Part shown: positions 1 through 8,926 of the stretch, one piece after another | How the letters are laid out: each line of letters starts with the position of its first letter | How positions within the stretch are numbered: the first letter of the stretch is position 1 | From: a virus | DNA: 36,944 nucleotides | IMG/VR virus record: IMGVR_UViG_3300041411_000156 | Coordinates: 1 to 36,944 of that record | Direction: 5' to 3' (one strand) | The notes under the pieces: model-generated | What the model saw: the letters and a program-made list of their open reading frames with translations, nothing else | Databases searched by the model: none | Told to the model about the DNA's origin: nothing | Made by a program: the position numbers and the translations under genes

Positions 1-577
<577 letters not shown>

Positions 578-582
578 AAAAA

Positions 583-612
583 CAAAAAGGCGCTAAAAGC
601 GCCTTAATCACT
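583..612. terminator. Hairpin terminator between thiD and attL
   Basis: A perfect 8-bp stem with an AAA loop, AAGGCGCTAAAAGCGCCTT, at 587-605. Read leftward, the stem is followed by TTTTTGTTTTT, a strong U-tract that would stop the leftward phage transcript before thiD. Read rightward (thiD direction) the U-tract is weaker and delayed. The same 19 bases occur in the host terminator on the other side of the prophage (36469-36487). Confidence 0.75.
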
Positions 613-638
613 TTTTATTATCAATTACTTATAGAAAT

Positions 639-670
639 TTGCTGCAATTTTGTTGCACTTGATTTTAAAT
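639..670. repeat. attL: attL core, left copy of 32-bp direct repeat
   Basis: A 32-bp segment that recurs at 36339-36370 with two mismatches (A/C at 647/36347 and T/C at 660/36360). It sits between the thiD terminator and the first phage gene; the other copy lies next to the integrase start. This is the arrangement expected of prophage attachment sites for a tyrosine recombinase. The exact crossover core cannot be fixed without an empty-site sequence. The mismatches suggest that attP and attB differ slightly, or drift since integration. Confidence 0.8.
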
Positions 671-713
671 TTGCTTTTTTTTAAATGTTAGATATTTCTA
701 ATTATATTTAACT

Positions 714-908
714 TTATTTTGAATCTAATTTAACTGGTAGTCGCCAGCGTCTTTTATTAAATGTCACAGTTCCATCAAAATTGATTGCCAATTCATTCCC
801 GTTGTAGTCGGAAATTTTTAGAATATTTCCAGCTTTGTCTACCTCAGCAACAAGATCAATTGTTTTTGTATTGGCAAAATCAAAAGCTTTAATCATAACG
901 TGACTCAT
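714..908 (-). CDS. Hypothetical phage protein, 64 aa
   Basis: Last phage gene before attL, downstream of the spanin pair. The ATG is preceded by GGTG at a workable distance. The product is small and soluble, with a beta-rich look (alternating hydrophobic residues, a DYNGNE turn) and a basic stretch NKRRWRLP near the end. I recognise no domain. Its place after the lysis cassette, next to the attachment site, is typical of lysogenic-conversion or moron genes, but nothing in the sequence shows such a role. Confidence 0.6.
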   Translation of the reverse strand: MSHVMIKAFDFANTKTIDLVAEVDKAGNILKISDYNGNELAINFDGTVTFNKRRWRLPVKLDSK

Positions 909-931
909 AACTACACCATTTAGTCAGGCTC

Positions 932-1225
932 TCATTTGAGAGCCTTTATAACCGCTGCGTGTCTTGTTTTGCAATCATTATATTTTGCAACTGTATCAAC
1001 CGACCAGATCATTAAATCTTTGCCAGTTGTGCCCTCGATCTCATTTAAATTTGGGCACGCCAGAATGAGATTAGCTGGTATTGCCGGCTTTAATAAGATC
1101 GTTGATCTGGTACACCCCGTCATCATCAATACAGCTAGACTTATAAACAGGACGCTCAACGATCTTTTGCACTTCACGTTCAATATATTCGACTTTGCTC
1201 CTTTGCTCTGCTTTGACTTGTTCAT
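932..1225 (-). CDS. Rz1-like outer-membrane spanin lipoprotein
   Basis: Probable o-spanin. It has a charged N-region, a hydrophobic stretch SVLFISLAVLMMTGC ending in a lipobox (LMMTGC) for lipidation at Cys, and a short periplasmic domain containing PAIPANLILACPNLNEIEG. The gene overlaps the 3' end of the Rz-like gene by 155 bp in another frame and runs beyond it, an overlapped rather than fully nested layout. The ATG at 1225 has a weak ribosome site; in-frame TTG/GTG codons just before KCKRSLSV, preceded by AAAGGAG about 14 bases upstream, would give a more usual short signal peptide. With the i-spanin it would fuse inner and outer membranes in the final step of lysis. Confidence 0.8.
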   Translation of the reverse strand: MNKSKQSKGAKSNILNVKCKRSLSVLFISLAVLMMTGCTRSTILLKPAIPANLILACPNLNEIEGTTGKDLMIWSVDTVAKYNDCKTRHAAVIKALK

Positions 1226-1439
1226 ATTCTGCGCTCACTTTATTGATTTGATTTTGCTTAACTGCAAGAGCCTCTAAATTTTTCTTTTCAATTTTCTGAA
1301 CCTGAGCCAAGCATTTTTGATCAGCTTCTTTAAGCTGACCTTCTTTGTGATTAAGTACGGCCAAAGTTATGACCAATAAAAAAGCGAGAAAACCAATAAT
1401 GATTTCTCGCCAATATTTAGCTGCTACAACAATCCACAT
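1071..1439 (-). CDS. Rz-like inner-membrane spanin
   Basis: Probable i-spanin of 122 aa. One N-terminal transmembrane segment (about residues 12-29, IIIGFLAFLLVITLAVL) is followed by a long charged periplasmic coiled coil rich in K, E and Q (about 30-95), the standard Rz architecture. The start ATG follows AGGAGATCTTTAA and is directly adjacent to the stop of the upstream gene (TAAATG). It overlaps the lipoprotein gene that supplies its outer-membrane partner. Identification rests on topology and on the paired overlapping lipoprotein, since spanins diverge too far for motif recognition. Confidence 0.8.
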   Translation of the reverse strand: MWIVVAAKYWREIIIGFLAFLLVITLAVLNHKEGQLKEADQKCLAQVQKIEKKNLEALAVKQNQINKVSAEYEQVKAEQRSKVEYIEREVQKIVERPVYKSSCIDDDGVYQINDLIKAGNTS

Positions 1440-1748
1440 TTAAAGATCTCCTATAGGCACCATATCAACCGTTTTCCCTGCAAGCTCATGATGACAATCT
1501 GATAAAAATTGAATTTTTCCATTAGTCAAAAATAAGTGGCATCGACTGGCTGGATGATGATCATTTACAAGTAATGACGGCGTAAATGTAGGATTATTAA
1601 CATCCCCATTGAAATTCCATTTGCTGCCATTGGGGTGTGAATTGACATGAAATGGATGTAAATATTTACAGCCCGGACACTTAAATAAATACATCCCGCT
1701 GCTCCAATACTCTAAATATGGAGTTAGCTTAGTTACAGTTTCGGTCAT
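1440..1748 (-). CDS. DUF6527-type phage protein, 102 aa
   Basis: Small protein with a CPGC pair near residues 25-28 and the conserved stretches WNFNGDVNNPTFTPSLLV, SRCHLF, GKIQFLSDCHHELAGKTV. These match a widespread phage family (DUF6527, sometimes mislabelled ammonia monooxygenase) whose members sit in lysis or structural gene clusters and have no proven activity. The Cys and His residues suggest a bound metal. I place the start at the ATG that overlaps the lysozyme stop as ATGA (1745-1748), rather than six codons upstream, because that implies translational coupling. Position between lysozyme and Rz suggests a late function. Confidence 0.75.
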   Translation of the reverse strand: MTETVTKLTPYLEYWSSGMYLFKCPGCKYLHPFHVNSHPNGSKWNFNGDVNNPTFTPSLLVNDHHPASRCHLFLTNGKIQFLSDCHHELAGKTVDMVPIGDL

Positions 1749-2257
1749 GAATTGGCACTCACACATTTTTGATGTCTATCGATCTGACGTAACCAAACGC
1801 CATAGCAGCCATTTTTACGAATAGAGCAATCGCGCTTTGCAACATACTTATATTTAAGCAATGAGTCACAAGCCGCTTTATATTGACCGGCCTTTAAATG
1901 CTTAACCATTGATGATTTAGCGAATGTTGGCACACCATATTGATAGGAAAAATCCAAGTACAAGTCATACTCGGTTTGTGATAATTTCACCCCCTTTAAT
2001 GAATCCTTAAATGCCACTTCTCGTTTAGCAACATCATTACGCAACCATTTATCTGCTGTTGCTCGTGTAATTGCTGGATCGGTCATTTTTACTGGTGAGC
2101 CATCAGGCTTAAATGTAGATCCATACCCTTGTGTTGGACGATCTCCTTTGACTGGTATTACTGGTTTTGAGGTATATCCCTCATCAACTTTTACGCCCAT
2201 AAAAAAAGCAGCCGAAGCTGCTAGTAAACCTACCGCATATTTAGTCTTGTTTGACAT
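1745..2257 (-). CDS. Phage lysozyme (GH24 type) with N-terminal anchor
   Basis: Endolysin of 170 aa. An N-terminal weakly hydrophobic, Ala/Gly-rich segment (about residues 7-22) looks like a signal-anchor-release sequence, which would let the enzyme reach the periplasm through Sec and be activated when the membrane collapses. The catalytic region has DEGY (Glu26) and GDRPTQGYGST, resembling the lysozyme E...D...T site; the nearest acid to the usual Asp position is Asp39, three residues off the classical spacing to Thr42. A C-terminal WLRQIDRHQKC segment is also typical. The ATG at 2257 is chosen because AAAGGTGA lies 5 bases upstream; a GTG three codons earlier would sit inside that ribosome site. 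It overlaps the holin gene by 17 bp. Confidence 0.85.
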   Translation of the reverse strand: MSNKTKYAVGLLAASAAFFMGVKVDEGYTSKPVIPVKGDRPTQGYGSTFKPDGSPVKMTDPAITRATADKWLRNDVAKREVAFKDSLKGVKLSQTEYDLYLDFSYQYGVPTFAKSSMVKHLKAGQYKAACDSLLKYKYVAKRDCSIRKNGCYGVWLRQIDRHQKCVSANS

Positions 2258-2516
2258 TACAGTCACCTTTTAGCTTTTCGATCCGAAGTTCGTACTCAGC
2301 TTTTCTTAATTTATGCTCGACTCTCTCACGGCGATTACGAGCTATTGCAAAATAGATTTGAATAATTAAACCTAAAGCAGCGATAAACAAACCACCCCAC
2401 GCAATAACATCAATTTTGGCTATAAATCCGATGAATGACCCCACACCAGTAGTTGCTGTTACTTTTTGCGTTATTGTTGCTGCACCGACCCCAAATGCAG
2501 ACTGAGTTTCAGACAT
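2241..2516 (-). CDS. Holin-like small membrane protein
   Basis: A 91-aa protein with a hydrophobic region (about residues 25-60) that can form one or two membrane spans (SFIGFIAKI and VIAWGGLFIAALGLIIQIYFAIA), followed by a highly charged basic tail (RNRRERVEHKLRKAEYELR). This topology, and its place directly before the lysozyme with overlapping ends, mark it as the holin that triggers lysis timing. The tail resembles small holins of the HP1/holin_3 kind. Start chosen at the ATG with CTGGAG seven bases upstream; an upstream in-frame ATG has no ribosome site. Confidence 0.75.
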   Translation of the reverse strand: MSETQSAFGVGAATITQKVTATTGVGSFIGFIAKIDVIAWGGLFIAALGLIIQIYFAIARNRRERVEHKLRKAEYELRIEKLKGDCNVKQD

Positions 2517-2540
2517 TTTATTTCTCCAGAATTTAGGCAA

Positions 2541-2563
2541 TAAAAACCCCAATTAAGGGGCTC
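2541..2563 (-). terminator. Intrinsic terminator after the tail fiber gene
   Basis: On the minus strand, a short stem GCCCC/GGGG with loop TTAATT is followed by TTTTTATT. It lies between the receptor-binding protein and the lysis cassette. Confidence 0.7.
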
Positions 2564-2577
2564 TATACTTCGTAAAG

Positions 2578-4704
2578 TTAAATTTTAAAAAGGACTCTTA
2601 AGATGTTTAGGAAAAAAAGCTTGTTACCCAAATCATTAAGATGCAATCCATCTGACCAGATTGCTTCACCATCTAACAAATGCTGAGCACAATATTTGTA
2701 ATGATCAATAAAAGGGATGTTCATCTCTTTAGCTAAAACAGCATTAACATCAGAGACCTGCTTCATATGAAACTTATATGTACTTTCACTTTCGTTATCG
2801 GCGTATGTAGATGCCATTAGAATAATCTTGGCATTTGGAGCCAAAGCTTTAATCTTATCCATTCCTACACGAATTCGACGTTTATAACCATCTAATGAGC
2901 CGCCAGTGGCTCGGTCATTTGTGCCTAACATGTGAAATACAAAATCATCCTTCGGATGCAAACTACCTTCATAAAGTCCCTTATCAATCCATGTTTTTGT
3001 AGAAGACCCAATAATCCCATCATTGGAAACATAGATTTTTTTATTGACAGTAAATCCGTAGATATTTACGAAAGAAGCTGAATTCGTAGAAATGTTTTTA
3101 AATCGAAGAGTATGCTGACCCACGGTTGTTGCAATGTCATAAGAAAAATCACCATAGGAACTTGAGTAATAATTAAATGTCCCATGGAGTGAGCCATCTA
3201 AATACACTTCAACTAAGTCACCTGCACTATCACCTTCTGGCCGTTTTTCATAGTCAATAGATATGTTATCACCGTAAAAACTCACCTCCATTTCTGTTGG
3301 TCTTGTCGTTGTTACGGTTTGGTTGACTAAACGCATGGATGAACCATGAAATTTCAATGCAGTTTCGGCGTCATAAGTTAAGTTAGCTAGCTTATTGGCA
3401 TCATTTACAATAGCTCCATTTTTATCAGTCATCTTGACCTGTTTAAAAATGTCTGACCATGTTGTCCGAATCTTATTAACAGTGAAACCACTACCCGGCT
3501 TGTCTTGCGTTAACGTAGTATCACCATAGGTTTTTGCAATCCAAGTTCGAAATAAATTGGCCCATGTTTTTGATATAGAAGTATCAATAGGATTTCGAAT
3601 ATCATTCAAATCCCCATTACGTGGTGTGATTGGGCCGCCAGCACTTCCGCCCATTCCCCACGTGATCGAATCACCAATAAGCTTAATCCGTGTTTCTTTG
3701 AACGGATTCATCATGTCATCGTGTAAAACTTTGACATAGTCCAATGCAGTGATTTGAGACTGTAATAAAGTAATATCTTTTTCAGTAGCTAGTCTTTCCC
3801 AAGCAGACCAGCCAAATGTCCCCCAATACCAAGCAATATATACCTCATTACTACCACGTGCGTAAGCTATCATTCTACGAACGCTAACACTGTAAAAAAG
3901 CTCAACATAATACTGCTCACCTGCTTTAGGCAGGTTACTTGTTGATGTTGGAGTTGAAGGGTCTGAGTAAGCAAGATATGTATCAGATTTCGTTAATGTG
4001 CGGACATCAGTATTTGTTGCCAAAACTACAGGGTTTTTAATACCAGCAATTAAAGTATCAAACAGGCTTTTAGTTACTACTTGGTCCCATGCAGTCGGCG
4101 CTATACCTGAGCTATCAGTCCCACGAACCCACATTTTCCCGCTGTATGACGCGTACATTTCTGGAACAAGTGAACCAGTAGAACCTGTCATCACATGCCA
4201 TGGAATAAAAGCCCCTGCATCAGTTGTTGGATAATTTTTTGCGAGGGTTGGAGTACCATGTGCTGCTACATAAATCCCTGTTCTTTTAATGTCATTTAGG
4301 TTTTCAGCGGAAAGCACAACTGGTTTAAATAACGGGTTTTCATTAACGTAATCTTTAATTGCATTAAGCCAGTTTTTACCTGTTGCCACCCATTTAGCTG
4401 CTGGGGTTGCAGTAGGATCCCAAAAATATTCATCCCCAGTATCTTGCACACGTGCAAGTTGATAATTATATGCTGGTGTTCGCGTATTAAGCTCTGTTAG
4501 TGTTGCTGCAGAGACATAACCGCCCATATTTTCAATTTTCTGAATTGCGACTGTAAAAGCTTCTTCACCTAACCGCGATACCATCGGTAAAGATTTAAAT
4601 GGCACACCATAGCGCGGACTAATAATTGCATCCGTATTTACAGCTTTCCCTGTATCGTCAATATCTCTTTCTACATTCTGAAAATCTTCTGGTGTAAGCG
4701 CCAT
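2578..4704 (-). CDS. Tail fiber/spike with C-terminal SGNH (GDSL) hydrolase
   Basis: Receptor-binding protein of 708 aa at the tail-tip end of the late operon. Residues about 1-115 form an N-terminal virion-attachment region. Two repeats of pyocin-knob type follow (about 125-205 and 225-300, each ending in a W-x-x-L/V-x-T like stretch). From about 340 an SGNH esterase fold begins: block I IGDSITWG with Ser346, block III GTND with Asn596, block V SDGLHLND with Asp685 and His688. The domain is interrupted between blocks I and III by a beta-rich insert (about 440-560), probably carbohydrate-binding. Such enzymes remove acetyl groups from surface polysaccharide, so this fiber probably modifies capsule or O-antigen during adsorption. 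The substrate cannot be told from sequence. The ATG has GGAG seven bases upstream. Confidence 0.85.
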   Translation of the reverse strand: MALTPEDFQNVERDIDDTGKAVNTDAIISPRYGVPFKSLPMVSRLGEEAFTVAIQKIENMGGYVSAATLTELNTRTPAYNYQLARVQDTGDEYFWDPTATPAAKWVATGKNWLNAIKDYVNENPLFKPVVLSAENLNDIKRTGIYVAAHGTPTLAKNYPTTDAGAFIPWHVMTGSTGSLVPEMYASYSGKMWVRGTDSSGIAPTAWDQVVTKSLFDTLIAGIKNPVVLATNTDVRTLTKSDTYLAYSDPSTPTSTSNLPKAGEQYYVELFYSVSVRRMIAYARGSNEVYIAWYWGTFGWSAWERLATEKDITLLQSQITALDYVKVLHDDMMNPFKETRIKLIGDSITWGMGGSAGGPITPRNGDLNDIRNPIDTSISKTWANLFRTWIAKTYGDTTLTQDKPGSGFTVNKIRTTWSDIFKQVKMTDKNGAIVNDANKLANLTYDAETALKFHGSSMRLVNQTVTTTRPTEMEVSFYGDNISIDYEKRPEGDSAGDLVEVYLDGSLHGTFNYYSSSYGDFSYDIATTVGQHTLRFKNISTNSASFVNIYGFTVNKKIYVSNDGIIGSSTKTWIDKGLYEGSLHPKDDFVFHMLGTNDRATGGSLDGYKRRIRVGMDKIKALAPNAKIILMASTYADNESESTYKFHMKQVSDVNAVLAKEMNIPFIDHYKYCAQHLLDGEAIWSDGLHLNDLGNKLFFLNILRVLFKI

Positions 4705-4715
4705 AAAATTTCTCC

Positions 4716-4742
4716 AAAAAAAATCCCCGCAAGTGCGGGGAT
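4716..4742 (-). terminator. Intrinsic terminator between J-like and fiber genes
   Basis: Minus-strand stem ATCCCCGC/GCGGGGAT with loop ACTT and a TTTTTTTT tract. The tract runs into the ribosome site of the fiber gene, so read-through is needed for fiber expression from the upstream promoter. Confidence 0.85.
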
Positions 4743-4757
4743 CAATAGGACCAATAG

Positions 4758-7592
4758 TTAAATAAGGTTGTTTTTTATATCGCTATCATTTTGATAATAA
4801 CGTTCGTCAAGGTTCACCAGTGTTAATTCATTTTCAAAGACACCTGCGCGATTCTTGGTTGTAATAAGAAAAAGATCATCGTTTTGTCGATCATCCGTTG
4901 AAAGTGAATAAACCGTTTTAACTTCGCCTTGCGTTACTAGCGCCTCAACTGGTGGCCGTGATAAAACAAAATCAAAATCAGTTGCACCTTGAGTCACTGG
5001 TATGATGTCGATGTATCCACTTTTAAGCTGAAGGTGAATTACAAATGAATGCTCAGTCGATAATTTACAAGGCTGTGAACCTGTAATATTTAAACCGTTC
5101 CAAGCTAAAACCTCACCCGACAAAATAGCTTTTGATGGATCACCAAAGAACGTTGGAGCCAAACGAGTATCATCAACCACCGCAACCGGATCACCATTGC
5201 CGACCAGCTCTCCCTCAGCAAAACAGGAGTAGCGACAATTGACGGCTTGATACTTAATCTTATTCCAAGCGCGCCACGCAATAATGTGTGCTTGCTGCTT
5301 ATAAACGACCCCGTAACCCTCAATTTTCTTAGGGTTTGTGATCTGGTCATTAGGAATTTTTAAAGTCTTCTCAACCCAGCCAGCTTCACTATCAACGTAT
5401 GTAAACTCTACACCGTCATAATTGTTTTCTGGTTTAGTTCGGATTGTTCTAACTTCTGTACGGGCCTTTTTGTTACGATGATTAAATAACAAATAAGGCT
5501 CTCGACCTGTGCGCTCAAGCTCAAAGTAAATCTGACGATTTAGACGGCGATCATTACAACAAGAAACGCCTGCAAACATTCTAAGAATCTCTTCAAATGA
5601 TTGGTTTGCATCATCAATTGTGTAATTGAACTCTGCCATTTTTTCCGAGCCAAAATAATCCACAACCTCATCAAAAACATCATAAAGTTTAGCTGTATTG
5701 ACCTCATTTAAAGTGCGGCGGCCAACTAGCTTATGCAAAGCAAGTTCAATGACGAGATCAGGGATGAATCTTGATGGAATTCGACTTTCTGATTGTGTAC
5801 CAGTTCGATAGGTATAAACCAAGCTCTCAGCGATACAGTTTGTCATACGGCTATCAATGGCCGTTGCAGCGCGTGTTGCTTGGGTACGTTGACGAATTAG
5901 GACTCGATCCTCATAAACAAGCTTATCTAAATAACGATATGCATAAGCTGTATAGAACTTTGTTTCATCCGATAAATCTACAGCGTCCCCATTATCATTA
6001 GTGCGGCGTGCTCTAAATCGTACAGCCCCAGTAAATGGAAGGGTAATCCACATTGAGCCGCCGACGCTGTCACGGTTATTTGCTTTACCATTTAAACGAA
6101 TTGTTTGATTAAAAACAGGTCCAGTTTCCACACCTGAAACGACTTTTTGATATTCAACATAGATATCCACAAATTTTGCATCAGAGCCTTGATATAGACC
6201 ATTCAAGGCTTGGAAATTTAATAACAGTCCAGTAGCTTTCGCCGATTCAATCGTAAACCAGCCAATATAGTTGTCTTGGCTACCTCTTAACTTGATTGTA
6301 CCAACGCCTGTTTTCTGGTCTGTTAAATCTGCAAGTTTATTCCAATCACCATTTACAGCACTTGGGGTTGCCAAAGAAATTTGCTTATTGGCAATATCTA
6401 CACCTGTCACTAAATAGTCGCCATCTAAAAAAACACTTCCTGTATTGGCAGTTAAATTTGCTGAAAGATTCGCTGTCAAAACTTCAGTAAGGTTTGCAAA
6501 GTTTGAGTTAGTGGAGACAGGATTCAATAAGTGAATTGTGTAGACACCCGACACATAAGTTATAGAATCAATATTGTATAAGCCTGCTAGGTCAAGCTGC
6601 CCACTCACTGGATCCGATACCAGAAGTGAAGTTACATTGATCTTTCGGTAATTCTGAAAGTCTACAACTGGCTGGGTTGAAGCTATCGAAAAGGTATTAT
6701 TTGTGTTATCTACATCCACCTGCCCTGTAATAGACAATTCTTCAATACCAAAGTTAGCACCACTGATAATAAGCGAGTCATTAACATCAAAGGCGCTAAA
6801 TTTATCAGCAGTTCCCTGGTCATTCGCTTTGATCAAGTTCGGGTATTGAAAATAAATGTCACTTGCTTCAATGCGTGTACTGTTTGGCGGTAAAAGAGTT
6901 TGACCATTAATTGATGCATTCTGGCGCGCAATGATAGGCGGCTGATCAAAAGTATCACCCCACTTATAAATCGTATCATTCCCAATTAAAGATTGATTGT
7001 GTCCATAAGCTGAAACGCTTGTACCGGGTATTTCCTGTATAGGTGTATCACCTGCTTTGAAAGTAGATACTTGAACTTCATTTTCACAAAGACACATCAA
7101 AGTCTCTTCAACCTCTACCCCATCTTTAAAATACTTAATGACTGGGGCAAAAAGGTCTGGAATAGCTTTAACACGACCCAAAATAAAAGGAATGCGTTGT
7201 TTTAACCGTTGTCGGTTCTCTGGATCTGACAAGTTGTTATTGCTTGAACCAGACATTGAACCGTTATTGCTCATGTTTGGCTTTGGAACTTTCACCAAGG
7301 CAGAAACGGCAGAACCCAGAATTTTTGTGGCAACCCAAGTTACGAACGAGGAAAGCTCTCCCGGATGACAGACAATACTGCAATCTTCTGCAATTTCTGT
7401 TAACCGTGCAATTGATGCCTTATCATTTCGTGTGGGTGTGATGTCATTTTCGGGACATGGATTGCCAAGATAAATCTTTGCTTGTGGAAATTCTTTTTTG
7501 ATTTTCAAGAATTCATACAGAATATTTTCTGCATCAATTACATCAACCTCATCTTTGTTAAGTGAGTTCTTGTGAAGGTAAATTTGGCTCAT
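4758..7592 (-). CDS. Tail tip attachment / host specificity protein J-like
   Basis: A 944-aa protein in the position of lambda gpJ, directly after a gpK-like peptidase. The N-terminal third contains the basic RQRLKQRIPFILGRVKAIPD, followed by GTSVSAYGHN, which I read as hub-domain features of the TipJ family; the middle (about 560-640) has the fibronectin-like stretch with VRFRARR found in J proteins; then SRIPSRFIPDLVIELAL and a region around FAGVSCCNDRRLNRQIYFEL typical of the phage tail tip barrel; the end is variable. It would form the tail-tip hub that carries the fiber and triggers DNA ejection. I use the ATG at 7592 (GGATTCGATATT before it), which overlaps the upstream gene by 35 bp, rather than a start 22 codons earlier. 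Confidence 0.8.
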   Translation of the reverse strand: MSQIYLHKNSLNKDEVDVIDAENILYEFLKIKKEFPQAKIYLGNPCPENDITPTRNDKASIARLTEIAEDCSIVCHPGELSSFVTWVATKILGSAVSALVKVPKPNMSNNGSMSGSSNNNLSDPENRQRLKQRIPFILGRVKAIPDLFAPVIKYFKDGVEVEETLMCLCENEVQVSTFKAGDTPIQEIPGTSVSAYGHNQSLIGNDTIYKWGDTFDQPPIIARQNASINGQTLLPPNSTRIEASDIYFQYPNLIKANDQGTADKFSAFDVNDSLIISGANFGIEELSITGQVDVDNTNNTFSIASTQPVVDFQNYRKINVTSLLVSDPVSGQLDLAGLYNIDSITYVSGVYTIHLLNPVSTNSNFANLTEVLTANLSANLTANTGSVFLDGDYLVTGVDIANKQISLATPSAVNGDWNKLADLTDQKTGVGTIKLRGSQDNYIGWFTIESAKATGLLLNFQALNGLYQGSDAKFVDIYVEYQKVVSGVETGPVFNQTIRLNGKANNRDSVGGSMWITLPFTGAVRFRARRTNDNGDAVDLSDETKFYTAYAYRYLDKLVYEDRVLIRQRTQATRAATAIDSRMTNCIAESLVYTYRTGTQSESRIPSRFIPDLVIELALHKLVGRRTLNEVNTAKLYDVFDEVVDYFGSEKMAEFNYTIDDANQSFEEILRMFAGVSCCNDRRLNRQIYFELERTGREPYLLFNHRNKKARTEVRTIRTKPENNYDGVEFTYVDSEAGWVEKTLKIPNDQITNPKKIEGYGVVYKQQAHIIAWRAWNKIKYQAVNCRYSCFAEGELVGNGDPVAVVDDTRLAPTFFGDPSKAILSGEVLAWNGLNITGSQPCKLSTEHSFVIHLQLKSGYIDIIPVTQGATDFDFVLSRPPVEALVTQGEVKTVYSLSTDDRQNDDLFLITTKNRAGVFENELTLVNLDERYYQNDSDIKNNLI

Positions 7593-7938
7593 AATATCGA
7601 ATCCGATTAAAAATAATCTCTGCTTGCTCCACAGTGATTCGCTCTGGTCCACGCTCAATTAAGTGAAAAATTCGACCTTGAAAAAAAAGCCCGACATGCG
7701 AGCTTTGATCCGAGTAAGTCATTAAGACAATGCAGCCATCTTTGGGCTCTTTTATTTGCTTGTTTCTATGAACTGTATTGCGTGAGGTTTTGATTGTTTC
7801 TTGCAGTGGGCCTGTTAAACCCAAGAAACACGGCGTGTAATCTTTTTCAAAAATGACCTTTGCAGCCAGTATGACAAAATGCACACAGTGAAAGTTTTCA
7901 GGATCATAAACACAGTAAAAGAGCTGCCGAATATTCAT
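7558..7938 (-). CDS. NlpC/P60-like tail assembly peptidase (gpK C-terminal domain)
   Basis: A 126-aa protein with a Cys in FHCVHFV (about residue 18) and a His in SSHVGLFF (about residue 81), spaced as in NlpC/P60 Cys-His peptidases, followed by a beta strand and the ERGPERITVEQA stretch. In lambda this domain is the C-terminal half of gpK; here it stands alone without the JAB/Mov34 domain. Order between the gpL-like and gpJ-like genes agrees. It probably cleaves peptidoglycan or acts in tip assembly. Its ATG overlaps the preceding stop as ATGA. Confidence 0.72.
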   Translation of the reverse strand: MNIRQLFYCVYDPENFHCVHFVILAAKVIFEKDYTPCFLGLTGPLQETIKTSRNTVHRNKQIKEPKDGCIVLMTYSDQSSHVGLFFQGRIFHLIERGPERITVEQAEIIFNRIRYYEPNLPSQELT

Positions 7939-8444
7939 GAATAGAACCCCTCAAGGCTCGGATCTGTGCTTGCTGAGTAGATCTGCCCATTACCTGAGTT
8001 ATTTAAACCCGGTGCCTGTGCTTCAAAACTTGTGCCTTTCCAATCTCGTGTAATTACAATGATTTCTAAATCTTTTGCTAGTGAACACGGCGTATCGTAT
8101 TTGCCGATAACATAGGCTCTATAATTTAGAATTGGTGGAACTCTTTCAGCATCTTTCAAAATTAGATCGACTAAATCGGGAATTTCCGAACCAACATCAC
8201 CAATTGAAACCGTGATTTTCTGGTCTAAGTTTTCCTCTTCATTACCTCGCGTAACGTTTAAAGGTGCATAAGAATAGGTAAAGGTTTGCCCATCCTCATG
8301 TGTTAGATCCATTGGATCACTGCCATTCACAATATATCGAAGCACACGCGGCCAATTCGGGTGTGATATCTCTACACATTCAAGCAAACCAACGGGGCCA
8401 GATGATTGATCTAAAACAGCTAACATTTCATCAGTAACTATCAT
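7935..8444 (-). CDS. Minor tail protein, DUF1833-like (gpL position)
   Basis: A 169-aa tail-tip protein in the place of lambda gpL. The stretch PLNVTRGNEEENLDQKITVSIGDVG and the NYRAYVIGKYDTPC region resemble DUF1833 members found between the M-like and K-like genes. Start at the ATG preceded by CAGGAGTCTAATA, two bases after the upstream stop; an earlier in-frame start lacks a site. Exact role in the tip is inferred from gene order. Confidence 0.7.
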   Translation of the reverse strand: MIVTDEMLAVLDQSSGPVGLLECVEISHPNWPRVLRYIVNGSDPMDLTHEDGQTFTYSYAPLNVTRGNEEENLDQKITVSIGDVGSEIPDLVDLILKDAERVPPILNYRAYVIGKYDTPCSLAKDLEIIVITRDWKGTSFEAQAPGLNNSGNGQIYSASTDPSLEGFYS

Positions 8445-8446
8445 TA

Positions 8447-8926
8447 TTAGACTCCTGTAGCGCTTGGGAACCATTCATTAGGGATTTTTTTGATAGTGCC
8501 AACAACGACCAGCCCACCATTCTGCCAAGCTTCAATAATGTTCCTGTCGTTTTCAGGATCTCGATAAATCGGCTTAATCCTTAACTGAAAACTGATTTGC
8601 AGAATCTTGCCGTCTCGCTCGTTTTCTTGGGGCTTAGAATCGGCTATAAATCGACATTCGCACTCTTCTAGTGTTCCGTTATCAAGTGCAAGCCTCCAAA
8701 GCCAGTTGTTTGGATTGCGTTGCTTATCCCGCCAAAATGCCCAGAAATATTCTTTCTCATCAGAATTGTTAAGCGAGATAGATACATCGGCTGTGTGCCA
8801 TGCACCCACAAAAAAAGGGACTTGCCTTGGCGGTCCCCCTTCTGTTTCTTGCTCCCTTAAATTGCTTCCGGGTGAAAAGTTATACCCTTTCATTAAAGGG
8901 CAAATCATGAGTCTATCCACTATCAC
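8447..8926 (-). CDS. Minor tail protein (gpM position)
   Basis: A 159-aa protein directly downstream of the tape measure, in the position of lambda gpM. Visible features are an aromatic segment EYFWAFWRDKQRNPNNWLWRLALDNGTLEECECRF, here given only as landmarks (FWAFW, NNWLWR, CECRF), and a closing PNEWFP. It probably belongs to the tail tip complex that starts tube assembly. The GTG at 8926 overlaps the tape-measure stop as GTGA; an ATG six codons in (8908) is the alternative start. Confidence 0.6.
   Translation of the reverse strand: MIVDRLMICPLMKGYNFSPGSNLREQETEGGPPRQVPFFVGAWHTADVSISLNNSDEKEYFWAFWRDKQRNPNNWLWRLALDNGTLEECECRFIADSKPQENERDGKILQISFQLRIKPIYRDPENDRNIIEAWQNGGLVVVGTIKKIPNEWFPSATGV

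Noticed and set aside
587-605. 19-bp repeat at both prophage ends as the attachment core
   Set aside because: It is a perfect hairpin at the ends of two convergent host genes and lies outside the 32-bp repeat that adjoins int; common terminator sequence explains the identity better.
639-670. Attachment site within a tRNA gene
   Set aside because: The repeat is AT-rich, intergenic and cannot fold as a tRNA 3' end.
936-1277. Rightward open frame of 113 codons over the spanin genes
   Set aside because: Antisense to the overlapping Rz/Rz1 pair, which have clear topology signals; no ribosome site.
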